From NCBI GenBank assembly GCA_964480945.1, contig CAYZRX010000002.1:1-64000 (forward strand): 64,000 bases of DNA, written 5' to 3'. The DNA is from VGWB01 sp964480945 (lineage in GTDB: Bacteria > Bacteroidota > Ignavibacteria > UBA10030). The notes under the pieces are model-generated. The model had not been told where the DNA came from. It worked only from the letters and a program-made list of their open reading frames with translations, and made no database searches. Positions 1 through 8,432 of the stretch are shown in pieces. Within the stretch, counting starts at the first letter, position 1, and every line of letters begins with the position of its first letter. Both the position numbers and the translations under genes were made by a program.

Positions 1-654
1 CGGCTTCCCTGGTTCCGTGTCCCACGCATCAGGGACGTGGAGCGTGGTGACGTGATCGTTTTTGTCTTCCCTGGCTATCGGGACGAGGTCACGCCCGAGG
101 ATTTCACCTTTTATCTCAAGCGCTGCGTTGCCCTGTCCGGCGATACCCTGCAGGTCATCAACCGGGTACTGTATGTCAACGGGAAGCGCTCCCCGCTGCC
201 GCGCAACCTCCTGTTTTCGTACCAACGGATGGTGCCGCCCGGTCAGATTGACGAGCGTATCTTTCCCAAGGGAGCGCCATGGAATGAAGACAACTACGGA
301 CCGATCGTCATTCCGAGAAAAGGCATGGAGATCCAGCTGACCGCAGCAAACATTCAAGCATGGGATGTCTTCATCAGGCGCGAAGGTCATGCCGTGTTCG
401 TTCGCGATGGTCACATCTTTATCGACAACAGACCTGCCTCGGCGTACACGGTCGAACGGGATTATCTGTTCGGGATGGGGGACCACCGTGACAACAGCCT
501 GGATAGTCGCTATTGGGGGTTCATTCCGAAAGAAGACTTGGTCGGCTCGCCGCTCATCGTGTACTGGTCATGGGACACCGACATTCCCCTCTACGACATT
601 TTTGCGAAACTCGGGTCCGTTCGGTGGGGAAGAATCGGGACCCTGATTGAGTAG
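1..654 (+). CDS. lepB: Signal peptidase I (S26), 5' end outside window
   Basis: Type I signal peptidase, which cleaves signal peptides from exported proteins at the outer face of the inner membrane. The frame is open from the first base, so the N-terminal membrane anchor and the nucleophile serine (box B) lie upstream of the window; the GTG at 37 is an internal valine, not a start. About 217 residues are visible: box C (GDVIVF), box D (YLKRCVALSGD, containing the general-base lysine; the usual PGD is SGD here), a long insertion typical of larger LepB proteins, then box E (GDHRDNSLDSRYWGF). It is followed after 5 bp by a second lepB with the same plan, so the two look like a tandem duplication. 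The family call is firm; activity of this copy cannot be judged without the missing serine. Confidence 0.9.
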   Translation, partial: RLPWFRVPRIRDVERGDVIVFVFPGYRDEVTPEDFTFYLKRCVALSGDTLQVINRVLYVNGKRSPLPRNLLFSYQRMVPPGQIDERIFPKGAPWNEDNYGPIVIPRKGMEIQLTAANIQAWDVFIRREGHAVFVRDGHIFIDNRPASAYTVERDYLFGMGDHRDNSLDSRYWGFIPKEDLVGSPLIVYWSWDTDIPLYDIFAKLGSVRWGRIGTLIE

Positions 655-659
655 CAGGC

Positions 660-1616
660 ATGGACGAAGCATCCGCCGACAAGAAGCAAAGTTCGGGCGC
701 CTCCGAACTTCAGCCGGAGCAACCGGTCGCACAAAAAGGGGAGGGGAGCGGGAGACTTTCCCGCGCCAGATTGCTGAGCTTCGCGAAAACGCTGCTCTTC
801 ACGATCCTGGTCGCCCTCTTTCTGAAAACATTCATCATCGAGGCGTACCGGATACCCTCCGGATCGATGGAGAACACGCTCCTGGTCGGCGATTTTCTGT
901 TTGTTAATAAGTTCGTGTACGGACTGAGGACCCCGCGTCACTTGCCGCTGACGAACCTAGCGATCCCGTCGATATCGTTCCCTGCCTTCAAGCAAATTCA
1001 GCGGGGCGATGTGATCGTCTTCGAATTTCCCGGCGATCGGGGGAGACTGAGCGATCCCGAATCGATCAACTACATCAAGCGATGCATCGGTCTTCCCGGG
1101 GACACCGTCCACATTCTTGCCGGAAGAGTCTTCGTGAACGGTCGGGAGCTCCTTCTGCCGCCGCACGCAAAGTGGTCGAACGAACGATACGGAACCGGTT
1201 GGCGCGTGGAGGATGAATTGTTCCCGCCGGGCTCGAAGTTCACCCTCGACAATTACGGCCCGCTCGTCGTGCCCAAACGCGGCGACTTGATCGAGCTCAC
1301 TCCCACTACCTTTGAACGCTGGAAGGATCTCATTCAGAAAGAGGGGCATACAGTGGCTATCACTCGGGAGGGTGCCGTTCTGATCGACGGCGTGCCCAAC
1401 AGCCGCTACACGATCGAACGCGATTACTATTTTGCCCTCGGGGACAACCGCGACAACAGCCTGGACAGCCGCTACTGGGGCTTCGTTCCGGACAAGAATC
1501 TCATTGGTGAAGCGTTCATGATCTACTGGTCGTGGGATGCGGAACTCGCGGTCAGCGGTCTGTGGGATAGGTTTAAAACGATACGTTGGGGGAGAATCGG
1601 GAGTCTCGTTCGGTAA
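660..1616 (+). CDS. lepB: Signal peptidase I (S26), second tandem copy
   Basis: Complete signal peptidase I of 318 residues. A charged, probably disordered tail (1-36) precedes one transmembrane segment (about 39-60), then the box B motif PSGSMENTL with nucleophile Ser69, box C GDVIVF (116-121), box D YIKRCIGLPGD with general-base Lys140, and box E GDNRDNSLDSRYWGF near the C-terminus. An insertion of about 90 residues separates boxes D and E, longer than in E. coli LepB's catalytic core. The ATG lies 5 bp after the upstream copy's stop, so the two are probably co-transcribed. All catalytic residues are present, so this copy should be active. The paralogue's reason for existence (substrate division or dosage) cannot be read from sequence. 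Confidence 0.95.
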   Translation: MDEASADKKQSSGASELQPEQPVAQKGEGSGRLSRARLLSFAKTLLFTILVALFLKTFIIEAYRIPSGSMENTLLVGDFLFVNKFVYGLRTPRHLPLTNLAIPSISFPAFKQIQRGDVIVFEFPGDRGRLSDPESINYIKRCIGLPGDTVHILAGRVFVNGRELLLPPHAKWSNERYGTGWRVEDELFPPGSKFTLDNYGPLVVPKRGDLIELTPTTFERWKDLIQKEGHTVAITREGAVLIDGVPNSRYTIERDYYFALGDNRDNSLDSRYWGFVPDKNLIGEAFMIYWSWDAELAVSGLWDRFKTIRWGRIGSLVR

Positions 1617-1653
1617 AGCAATAGCTTCTTCGCGTTCCACCGATTCCGACCAG

Positions 1654-1667
1654 TTGTCAATTGACAA
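1654..1667. repeat. 14-bp perfect palindrome before hemW
   Basis: TTGTCAATTGACAA reads identically on both strands. It is followed by further CAATTG/TCAATC-type repeats up to about 1685, just before the hemW start at 1696. A related palindrome (GACAATTGTC) occurs at 36751-36760 in the nrdJ leader, so this may be a dispersed low-complexity element. No function is evident. Confidence 0.6.
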
Positions 1668-1695
1668 TTGGCAATCGTCAATCGAAAATGCTTTC

Positions 1696-2865
1696 ATGGC
1701 AGGTCTCTACCTCCATATCCCGTTCTGCGAGCACAAGTGCATCTACTGCGATTTTTATTCGATCGCTCCGCAGGATGCCTCGCGCTCCGCGGATGAGCTG
1801 ATCGGCCGATTTCTCACTTCTCTGAAGAGGGAGATCGCTCTTCGCGCGCAGGAGGGACGGTTTCAGGTTTCCTACGAGACGATCTTTTTTGGTGGGGGCA
1901 CCCCGTCGCTCCTTTCGCCATCGAGCATAGAGCAGGTCCTGAGCCTGCTAGCCGGCTCGTTCGCCATCGAGCGTGGCGCCGAGATCACGCTCGAAACAAA
2001 CCCTGGTACGGTAGACCTTGCGAAGCTGAGAGCGTTTCGGTCGGCCGGGGTGAACCGGTTGAGCGTGGGCGTTCAATCCTTTCACGACGATGAGCTTCGA
2101 TTTCTGAGTCGCATTCATACCTCTGGGGAAGCAAAGGAGTGTTTGCGCGATGCTTCCAGGGCAGGGTTCGACAACGTGAGTCTCGATCTGGTCTTCGCGC
2201 TGCCTGCGCAGACGAAGGAGCGGTGGGACTCGAGCCTCCGCCAGGCTGTCGAGCTGGAGCCGAAGCATCTTTCCTGCTACAGTCTTATTGTGGAGCCCAG
2301 TACTCCTCTCTCGAGAATGGTTGAGAGCCATCAGGTCTCGCTGGTCGATGTTGAGGAGGACGCAACGCTGTACGAGCAGACGATGGAGTACCTCGGGGCT
2401 CTCGGTTATGAGCAGTACGAAGTATCGAATTTTGCCAAACCCGGCTACGAATCACGCCACAACAGCAACTACTGGAATCACACCAATTACCTCGGCTTCG
2501 GCCCGTCGGCACACTCCTTCTGGTCGGCTGCGAGCCTCGTCACGGATGCCAGGCGGTGGTGGAACATTGCGAATGTCGTCGGCTACTCTGAACGGCTCGA
2601 GCGCGGATCGATGCCTGTGACGGGGGAGGAAAAGCTGACGATCGAACAGCTCGTTCGCGAGGAGATCCTGCTTGGACTAAGGAGTGGAGGAATCGATGTC
2701 GCCGGCTTCCGAAGGAGGTACAACTCCGATCTTCTCACCGAGCGCGGATCGGAAATAGAGGGCCTCATCAGCGACGAGATGGCGACGCTGGAAGGCGGAA
2801 GGCTTCGCCTCACCGCGAAGGGCTATCTGGTCTGCGACGAGATCTGTGCAGCGCTGAGTGACTGA
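1696..2865 (+). CDS. hemW: HemW-like radical SAM protein (heme chaperone family)
   Basis: Radical SAM protein of 389 residues in the HemW family (formerly 'oxygen-independent coproporphyrinogen III oxidase-like'), thought to bind heme and deliver it to respiratory proteins. The 4Fe-4S motif is C11-x3-C15-x2-C18 (CEHKCIYC), followed by the family features GGGTPSLL (about 68-75) and HNSNYW in the C-terminal half, where HemW has its HNxxYW motif. I chose the ATG at 1696 because MAGLYLHIPFC matches the normal family N-terminus; the frame is open further upstream to 1537 but that stretch overlaps lepB. The 79-bp gap after lepB contains CAATTG-type palindromes. True HemN has a different N-terminal motif and length, so HemW is the better call. 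Confidence 0.92.
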   Translation: MAGLYLHIPFCEHKCIYCDFYSIAPQDASRSADELIGRFLTSLKREIALRAQEGRFQVSYETIFFGGGTPSLLSPSSIEQVLSLLAGSFAIERGAEITLETNPGTVDLAKLRAFRSAGVNRLSVGVQSFHDDELRFLSRIHTSGEAKECLRDASRAGFDNVSLDLVFALPAQTKERWDSSLRQAVELEPKHLSCYSLIVEPSTPLSRMVESHQVSLVDVEEDATLYEQTMEYLGALGYEQYEVSNFAKPGYESRHNSNYWNHTNYLGFGPSAHSFWSAASLVTDARRWWNIANVVGYSERLERGSMPVTGEEKLTIEQLVREEILLGLRSGGIDVAGFRRRYNSDLLTERGSEIEGLISDEMATLEGGRLRLTAKGYLVCDEICAALSD

Positions 2866-2876
2866 AGGATCTCGTC

Positions 2877-2907
2877 TTGCACTTCCGGCCTTTTCCTGAT
2901 AGATTGG
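2877..2907 (+). promoter_or_regulatory. Candidate promoter for the DUF2723 gene
   Basis: TTG at 2877-2879, 20 nt, then TAGATTGG at 2900-2907, in the gap between hemW and the DUF2723 gene. The spacing matches the other candidate promoters in this window. The -7 box differs from TAnnTTTG at one position. The predicted transcript starts about 50 nt before the ATG at 2966. Confidence 0.4.
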
Positions 2908-2965
2908 CAAGGTTTTCCTGAGCAGAAGGCTCAAACAACAGTAAGGTACTGATCACGAGGAACGG

Positions 2966-5740
2966 ATGGATCACAAGAAGATAAATCGCATCGTCGCCCT
3001 GGCTATGTTCTTGATTTCGCTGGTGACGTACACGATCACACTCTCACCGACGGTCGTCTTCTGGGATGTTGGCGAGTTTTGCGCGGCGGCGTTCACGTTG
3101 CAGGTGCCGCACCCTCCGGGAGCCCCCTTATTCCTTCTCATGGCGCGGCTGGCCGCAATGATCCCGTATGCCTCCGACATCGCCGTTCGGATGCACTTCC
3201 TTTCGGCCCTCGGGAGCGCTCTCTCTATCATGTTTCTGTATCTCATCTCCGTACGTTTCATCATCATGTGGAGAGGAACTCCCGAGACCACCTACGACCG
3301 CGTCGTCGTGTACGGTTCGTCGGTCATCGGCGCGCTCTCCCTCACCTTCAGCCCGACGTTCTGGTTCAACGCCGTGGAAGCGGAGGTGTATGGGTTGAGC
3401 ATGCTCTTTGTGAGCGCCATTCTGTGGCTGGGTCTTCGCTGGTACGAGCGTGCGGATAATCGGCGGGGGGATATGTACATCCTGCTCATCGCCTATATCG
3501 TCGGTCTTGCCGTCGGGGTCCATCTCCTCGCCATCCTGGCGATCTTTCCGGTGCTGCTGTTGTACTACTTTCGGAACTACGAGCTCTCCCTGCGCTCCTT
3601 CGTGAGGTTCGGAATCGTCGCCCTTGTCGTCTTCGGTATTGTGTATCCGGGTGTCGTCAAGGAGCTCCCGTCGCTACTCGACGGGGAGTTTGGGGGAAAG
3701 CAGAGCCAGGTCTTTGCCTACCTTCCGTTCATCCTCATCGCCGGCGCGCTCTACGGAGTTTACTATTCGGTCAAGAACAACCTCCGCACGCTCAACGTCG
3801 CGCTGTTGGCGTTCCTTCTTATCGTTCTCGGCTACTCGACCTACACGGCGGTGTACATTCGTGCGAACGCGCATCCGCCAATGAATGAGAATGATCCCAG
3901 CACACTGACGCGGCTCGTCTCGTACCTGAATCGTGAGCAATACGGTGAGGCGCCGCTGGTCAACCGGCGCTGGAGCGACGAGCCTGAACAGCGGGCCGCA
4001 TATCAGAACTACTCGAGTGATTTCGATTATTTCTGGCGCTTTCAACTGGACCACATGTATCTTCGGTACTTCGGATGGAACTACATCGGGTCGGAAGGGG
4101 ATTGGAAGGACGCAGGCGTCTCCTGGAAGCAACTCTTCGGCATCCCGCTGATCCTCGGCCTCTTCGGGGCAGGGTATCATTGGCGGAAGGATAAGAAGAT
4201 GGCCTTCGTCGCTACCACGATGTTCATCGTGCTGGGCCTTGCTCTCGTCGTCTATTTCAATATGCAGGAGCCGCAGCCTCGTGAGCGTGACTACTTCTAT
4301 GTCGGTTCGTTCTTCATCTTCTCGATGTGGATCGGGATGGGCGTGCTCGGCCTGATCGACTGGCTGAAGGAGAAAGTCAAGGGAGGGGGCGGCTACGCGC
4401 TTTCGAGCTACGGTGTACTCGTGCTGGCATTTCTGTTTGTGCCCTTCAACATGCTGCGCACCAATTTCCATCAGGCGGACCGCAAGGGAAACTACGTCGC
4501 TTGGGATTATTCGTATAACCTCCTCCAAAGCTGCGACCAGGACGCGATCCTGTTCACGAACGGGGATAATGACACGTTTCCGCTCTGGTATCTTCAGGAC
4601 GTTGAGGGCATCCGTCGGGACATCCGGATCGTGAATCTCAGCCTGCTCAACACGAACTGGTACATTCGCGAGCTGAAGCACGAAGAGCCGTACGGAGCGA
4701 AGCGAGTGCCCATTCGCATGAGTGATGATCAAATCGAGGGCATTCGCCCGATAGAGTTCCAGCCGCAGATGGTGAAGCTCCCCGTCCCCGGTTCTGTCAT
4801 GCGAGAGTTCAGTGTGGAGGGGACCGCACGGACGTTCAAAAGCGACACGACAAATCAGACTCCGGACACGATCTCCTTCTACATGCCGAACACGCTCCAG
4901 TACGGAAACGTCAAGGCGATTCGCGCTCAGGATATCATGGTGTACGACATCGTCTCGACGACGAGATGGCAGCGACCGATCTACTTCGCGATGACGGTCG
5001 CTCCGGACGGCATGATTGGCTTAAGGGACTATTTACGGCTGGAGGGGCTGGCGCTTCGGTTGACGCCGCTGAAGGGGCAGGGTTATGCGAACAACCTCAA
5101 TGAATTTCGAATGAGGGCCAACCTCTTCACGGACGTCAAGACGCCCTCGAAAACCCCACAGCTCGGTTTTCTCTGGCGCGGACTTCAGGATAGCACGACC
5201 TACTTTGATGAAGATGTCCGGCGATTGATGGCCAACTACCGTCAGGCGTTCATCATGTTCGGGCAGCGTTATGTCAACGACAGGGGGCAGTGGGCGAAGG
5301 CAGAGGAGACCCTGGATCGGATGGAGAAGCTCATTCCACGAAACACCATCCCGATGGACTACAGAACGAAATCGTATGTCGCCAGTCTGTACTCCGCGGT
5401 CGGAAACGATAAACAGTACCGCGCACTCTCTTTCGAGATCATCAACGAGCTCAAGCCGATCGTCGAGCGGGGCGTCGCCGAGCCTCTCTCGTACGATAAT
5501 CCGTTCGTTCTCCTCCTCCAGACGTATGAGAATCTCCAGATGTACGATGAGGCGCTGAAGCTGGTGGATGTCATTCGCGCGACCTACGCCCGCGAGCCTG
5601 GCATCGATCAGGTCGCCAGCCAAATCCGGGGACGCATCAGGAGCGAGAAAACCTTGCTAGAACGGAAGGATTCGCTCGCGGCTGCAGCTTCCTCGTCGAC
5701 CGCGCCAATTCAGAACCCGCCGGCAGCAAAAGGAAAATAG
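2966..5740 (+). CDS. DUF2723 polytopic membrane protein (putative glycosyltransferase-like)
   Basis: Large membrane protein of 924 residues. The first 480 or so carry about a dozen hydrophobic segments beginning at residue 9. An early loop contains VGEFCAAAFTLQVPHPPGAP, the signature region of DUF2723, a family common in Bacteroidota and relatives and related to O-mannosyltransferase-like (TMEM260-type) GT-C enzymes; the VGEF acidic residue in the first loop fits a GT-C fold. The C-terminal half is soluble and probably extracytoplasmic, ending in helical repeat-like sequence (about 720-905). An AGGA ribosome-binding site precedes ATG 2966. A methyltransferase (2 bp away) and a GT4 glycosyltransferase follow, so a glycan or glycoprotein pathway is a reasonable inference. 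No substrate can be named. Confidence 0.85.
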   Translation: MDHKKINRIVALAMFLISLVTYTITLSPTVVFWDVGEFCAAAFTLQVPHPPGAPLFLLMARLAAMIPYASDIAVRMHFLSALGSALSIMFLYLISVRFIIMWRGTPETTYDRVVVYGSSVIGALSLTFSPTFWFNAVEAEVYGLSMLFVSAILWLGLRWYERADNRRGDMYILLIAYIVGLAVGVHLLAILAIFPVLLLYYFRNYELSLRSFVRFGIVALVVFGIVYPGVVKELPSLLDGEFGGKQSQVFAYLPFILIAGALYGVYYSVKNNLRTLNVALLAFLLIVLGYSTYTAVYIRANAHPPMNENDPSTLTRLVSYLNREQYGEAPLVNRRWSDEPEQRAAYQNYSSDFDYFWRFQLDHMYLRYFGWNYIGSEGDWKDAGVSWKQLFGIPLILGLFGAGYHWRKDKKMAFVATTMFIVLGLALVVYFNMQEPQPRERDYFYVGSFFIFSMWIGMGVLGLIDWLKEKVKGGGGYALSSYGVLVLAFLFVPFNMLRTNFHQADRKGNYVAWDYSYNLLQSCDQDAILFTNGDNDTFPLWYLQDVEGIRRDIRIVNLSLLNTNWYIRELKHEEPYGAKRVPIRMSDDQIEGIRPIEFQPQMVKLPVPGSVMREFSVEGTARTFKSDTTNQTPDTISFYMPNTLQYGNVKAIRAQDIMVYDIVSTTRWQRPIYFAMTVAPDGMIGLRDYLRLEGLALRLTPLKGQGYANNLNEFRMRANLFTDVKTPSKTPQLGFLWRGLQDSTTYFDEDVRRLMANYRQAFIMFGQRYVNDRGQWAKAEETLDRMEKLIPRNTIPMDYRTKSYVASLYSAVGNDKQYRALSFEIINELKPIVERGVAEPLSYDNPFVLLLQTYENLQMYDEALKLVDVIRATYAREPGIDQVASQIRGRIRSEKTLLERKDSLAAAASSSTAPIQNPPAAKGK

Positions 5741-5742
5741 GC

Positions 5743-6534
5743 ATGCCCGCAGCCACGTCGAGTGAAAAAAAATCTCGTCGTGAGGATTGGGAATCGTTCT
5801 GGGAGGAGAAGCAGGAGGTTTCGCAGGTCTATTCCAATGCCGACCGCATTCTGCGAAACCTTCAACGCGTGACGGATCTGAAGGGAAAACGAATCCTTGA
5901 GATCGGCGCAGGCACGGGCAGAGACAGCTTTCCCCTCGTCCAACAAGGGGGGATCGTCTACCAGCTCGATTATGCAGAAGGTTCCCTCCGCATTCTGAAG
6001 AAGCTCGCAGCGGAATCAAACGTGGAAGTCCGGATTGTCGGCGGCGACGCATTTCGGCTCCCCTTCCGCGATGGGGCTTTCGATGTGGTCTTTCATCAAG
6101 GGCTGCTCGAGCACTTCCGTTCACGCCAAGCGGAAGCCCTCCTGCGGGAAAACGTCCGCGTGCTGAAGGTCGGCGGATACCTTCTCGTGGATGTTCCCCA
6201 GCGGTATCACCTCTATACCGTCGCCAAGCGCATCTTGATCGCGTTGAACAAGTGGTTCGCCGGCTGGGAGCGCTCATTCTCCATTCGGGAGCTGAGGGCG
6301 CTCCTCCAATCTCTCGGTCTCATGCCTGTGCATGCGTATGGCGAGTGGATGTACCCCAGCTTCGTGTACCGCTCCCTCCGAGAGGCATTGAAGCATCTCG
6401 GTATCCGGGCCCCGCTGAGTCCGCAGGTGTCTCAATCGCTCAGCCGCGTCCGGGCTGCCGTGCGCTCGCGGATGCGGGAGACGCCCCTCTCCCTCTACTC
6501 AGGCATCTCGATCGGCGTTGTCGGAAGAAAATAG
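5743..6534 (+). CDS. SAM-dependent class I methyltransferase
   Basis: Methyltransferase of 263 residues with a Rossmann SAM-binding core. Motif I is ILEIGAGTGR (51-60), followed by an acidic residue after the second strand (QLDYAEG) and a typical post-motif II/III region, GDAFRLPFRDGAFDVVFHQG, ending in LLEHF. This layout is that of the methyltransf_11/UbiE-like group that methylates small molecules or glycans. The C-terminal 90 residues are basic and less conserved. It begins 2 bp after the DUF2723 stop and is followed 15 bp later by a glycosyltransferase, suggesting a role in modifying a surface glycan or glycolipid. The substrate is unknown. Confidence 0.88.
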   Translation: MPAATSSEKKSRREDWESFWEEKQEVSQVYSNADRILRNLQRVTDLKGKRILEIGAGTGRDSFPLVQQGGIVYQLDYAEGSLRILKKLAAESNVEVRIVGGDAFRLPFRDGAFDVVFHQGLLEHFRSRQAEALLRENVRVLKVGGYLLVDVPQRYHLYTVAKRILIALNKWFAGWERSFSIRELRALLQSLGLMPVHAYGEWMYPSFVYRSLREALKHLGIRAPLSPQVSQSLSRVRAAVRSRMRETPLSLYSGISIGVVGRK

Positions 6535-6549
6535 GGGAGATTGCGTTCC

Positions 6550-7671
6550 GTGAAGATCCTCGTGCTCAACTGGCAGGATATCAAGAACCCGTACGGTGGC
6601 GGAGCAGAGGTCCATCTTCATGAGATCTTCAAGCGGATCGTGTCCGAAGGCCACGCCGTGACCCTCTTCTGTTCTTCCTTCCCCGGTGCGCCGGCCGAAG
6701 AGCGAATCGACGGCATTCGTGTTCTTCGGGAGGGGAGCAGGAATTTCTTCAACTTCGTGGTACCGCAGCGCTACCGATCGCAGTTCCGTCACGAAGGATA
6801 TGACGTCGTCGTCGACGATATCAACAAGATCCCGTTCTATACGCCGTGGTTTGTTCGGGAGCCTCTCGCCGGCATCGTTCATCATTTCTTCGGACGTAGC
6901 ATCTTTCTCGAGGCATCGCTTCCCGGCGCCCTGTATGTGACCCTGGCAGAAAAACTGGCAGCCCGCGTCTACCGCGGCATGCCGCTTGCCGTTGTCTCGG
7001 AGAGCACTCGGCAGGAACTCGTCCAACTCGGGTTCCCGGCGCAGAGTCTCTCCATCGTCCCGAACTGCGTCGACCATTCGGTCTATCGACCTTCTGAGGA
7101 GCCGAAAAAAGGGCCGCCGATCATCGGTCACCTCGGCAGGTTGAAGAAATATAAGGGCGTGGATCACCTGCTGAAGGCGTTTCAGATTGTCCGGCAGGAG
7201 ATGCCCGAGGTGCGGCTCAAGATCATTGGAGAAGGCGACTACCGTCCCGAGCTCGAACGGGAGGCCCGGCAACTGGCATTGGCCGAGTCGGTAGAGTTCA
7301 CGGGATTTCTCCGGAAGGACCAGACGGTGAGCGCCTTGCATCAAGTGAGTCTGGCAGTGAATTGCTCGGCGAAGGAGGGGTGGGGGCTGACCGTGATCGA
7401 GGCGAACGCGTGCGGCGTTCCGGTCATCGCGAGCGATGTGCCGGGTCTCCGCGATTCGGTGCTCGATGAGAAGACGGGCTTCCTGTACGAATACGGGAAC
7501 ATCGAGCAGCTGGCTCAGAAGATCCTCCTCGTGCTGCGGGACGACCATCTGAGGGAGCGGCTGCGGGCTGAGGCGATTGAGTGGGCGCGCACGTTCGACT
7601 GGAAGGATTCCGCCAGGAAGATGATCGACGTGCTGGAGGGCGCGATCGCGGCGAGGAAATTGAAAGGCTGA
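6550..7671 (+). CDS. Glycosyltransferase family 4 (GT-B)
   Basis: GT-B glycosyltransferase of 373 residues. The N-terminal domain begins MKILVLNWQDIKNP and has a glycine-rich acceptor loop (YGGGAEVHLHEI). The C-terminal domain opens with GHLGRLKKYKGVDHLLKAF (about 195) and contains the GT4 sugar-nucleotide motif EGWGLTVIEANACGVPVIAS (about 275-294) with the E-x7-E acidic pair. It transfers a sugar from an activated donor to a lipid or glycan acceptor; donor and acceptor are not identifiable. I prefer GTG 6550 because the GGGGAGA ribosome-binding site ends at 6540, a normal 9-nt spacing; TTG 6541 in the same frame would abut it. It is the last gene of the + strand run from lepB. Confidence 0.9.
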   Translation: MKILVLNWQDIKNPYGGGAEVHLHEIFKRIVSEGHAVTLFCSSFPGAPAEERIDGIRVLREGSRNFFNFVVPQRYRSQFRHEGYDVVVDDINKIPFYTPWFVREPLAGIVHHFFGRSIFLEASLPGALYVTLAEKLAARVYRGMPLAVVSESTRQELVQLGFPAQSLSIVPNCVDHSVYRPSEEPKKGPPIIGHLGRLKKYKGVDHLLKAFQIVRQEMPEVRLKIIGEGDYRPELEREARQLALAESVEFTGFLRKDQTVSALHQVSLAVNCSAKEGWGLTVIEANACGVPVIASDVPGLRDSVLDEKTGFLYEYGNIEQLAQKILLVLRDDHLRERLRAEAIEWARTFDWKDSARKMIDVLEGAIAARKLKG

Positions 7672-7867
7672 CGGCGTGGCCGCCGTGTGGCCTGTTCGCC
7701 CGGACGACACCTAGGAGCTTGCTGAAAAACCCACCCTCAAAGAAGAACTGAACCGCCGAGGCGCCAAGAACACAAAGAGATTTCTTCAATTCTGGTTGAA
7801 GAAAGCAAATCTAATATCACCTTGGCGCCCTTTGTGTCTTGGTGGTTCTCTTTTTTTCCGCACCCTG
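7672..7867. repeat. Convergent gap with modular imperfect inverted repeat
   Basis: This gap lies between the convergent glycosyltransferase and LOG-family genes. The left arm (about 7750-7779) has the modules AACCGCC, GGCGCCAAG and CACAAAG. The right arm (about 7821-7850), read on the other strand, has AACCACC, CACAAAG and GGCGCCAAG. The modules are shared but their order is changed. A T-run follows at 7851-7857, so the right arm could also end transcription. GGAGCTTGCTGAAAAACCC just left of it recalls ends of some mobile elements, from memory only. No ORF is present. Confidence 0.55.
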
Positions 7868-8401
7868 CTAGAGAAGCTTCGACCTCAATATCCGGACGCA
7901 CTCTTGAGGAGTCTCCGCATGCTGGATGAAGCGGGTGGGATCGTCGACTCCTTCCGACACCGACTCCTTCCCCAGGATTTCAACCAACCCCTTCCAAAAA
8001 GGCCCAAGCAGCACGACAGGTCTTTCCGGTATCAGCCTCTTGTTGATGAACTCCCAGACGTAAGCGAGCTCCAGCAGGGTTCCGGTCCCTCCTCTCAAGA
8101 TAACGTACCCTTGCGCCGAATCGACGAGCTTCGTTATCCTCTCCGCAAGCGATTTCGTCCGCACCTCGGTGTCGATCCACCTGTTCGCAGTGCGAGGAAA
8201 ATCCTCAACGGTGACGCCGATCGTTTCTCCGTTCACCTCTTTCGCGCCTCGCGCAGAAGCCTCCATAATGCCCCCGTATCCCCCGTTGCAAACGACGAAT
8301 CCGACACGCGCGAGTTCTCGCCCAAGCTCCCAGGCAGTCAGATATTCTGCCTCCCCCTCCTGAGGCCTCGAGCTCCCGAAGACTGAGATGGTCTTGTTCA
8401 T
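7868..8401 (-). CDS. LOG-family (TIGR00730/TIGR00725-like) protein
   Basis: Rossmann-fold protein of 177 residues in the LOG ('lysine decarboxylase-like') family, whose characterised members are cytokinin-riboside-monophosphate phosphoribohydrolases or related nucleotide N-glycosidases. Features are MNKTISVFGSSRPQ at the N-terminus, CNGGYGGIMEA (38-48), and the active-site loop RGGTGTLLE (103-111). The canonical loop is PGGxGTxxE; here arginine replaces the proline while both glycines and the catalytic glutamate remain. ATG 8401 is chosen over the upstream TTG at 8416 because it gives the normal family N-terminus. It starts 31 bp after the TonB-receptor stop and probably belongs to the ispE run. 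The physiological substrate is unknown. Confidence 0.85.
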   Translation of the reverse strand: MNKTISVFGSSRPQEGEAEYLTAWELGRELARVGFVVCNGGYGGIMEASARGAKEVNGETIGVTVEDFPRTANRWIDTEVRTKSLAERITKLVDSAQGYVILRGGTGTLLELAYVWEFINKRLIPERPVVLLGPFWKGLVEILGKESVSEGVDDPTRFIQHAETPQECVRILRSKLL

Positions 8402-8432
8402 AACGGATGGAGGCAATATCGTTGAGAGCGTT

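Noticed and set aside
3674..4732. 352-residue minus frame inside the DUF2723 gene
   Set aside because: It is antisense to a clearly coding, hydrophobic-patterned protein and has no recognisable domain.
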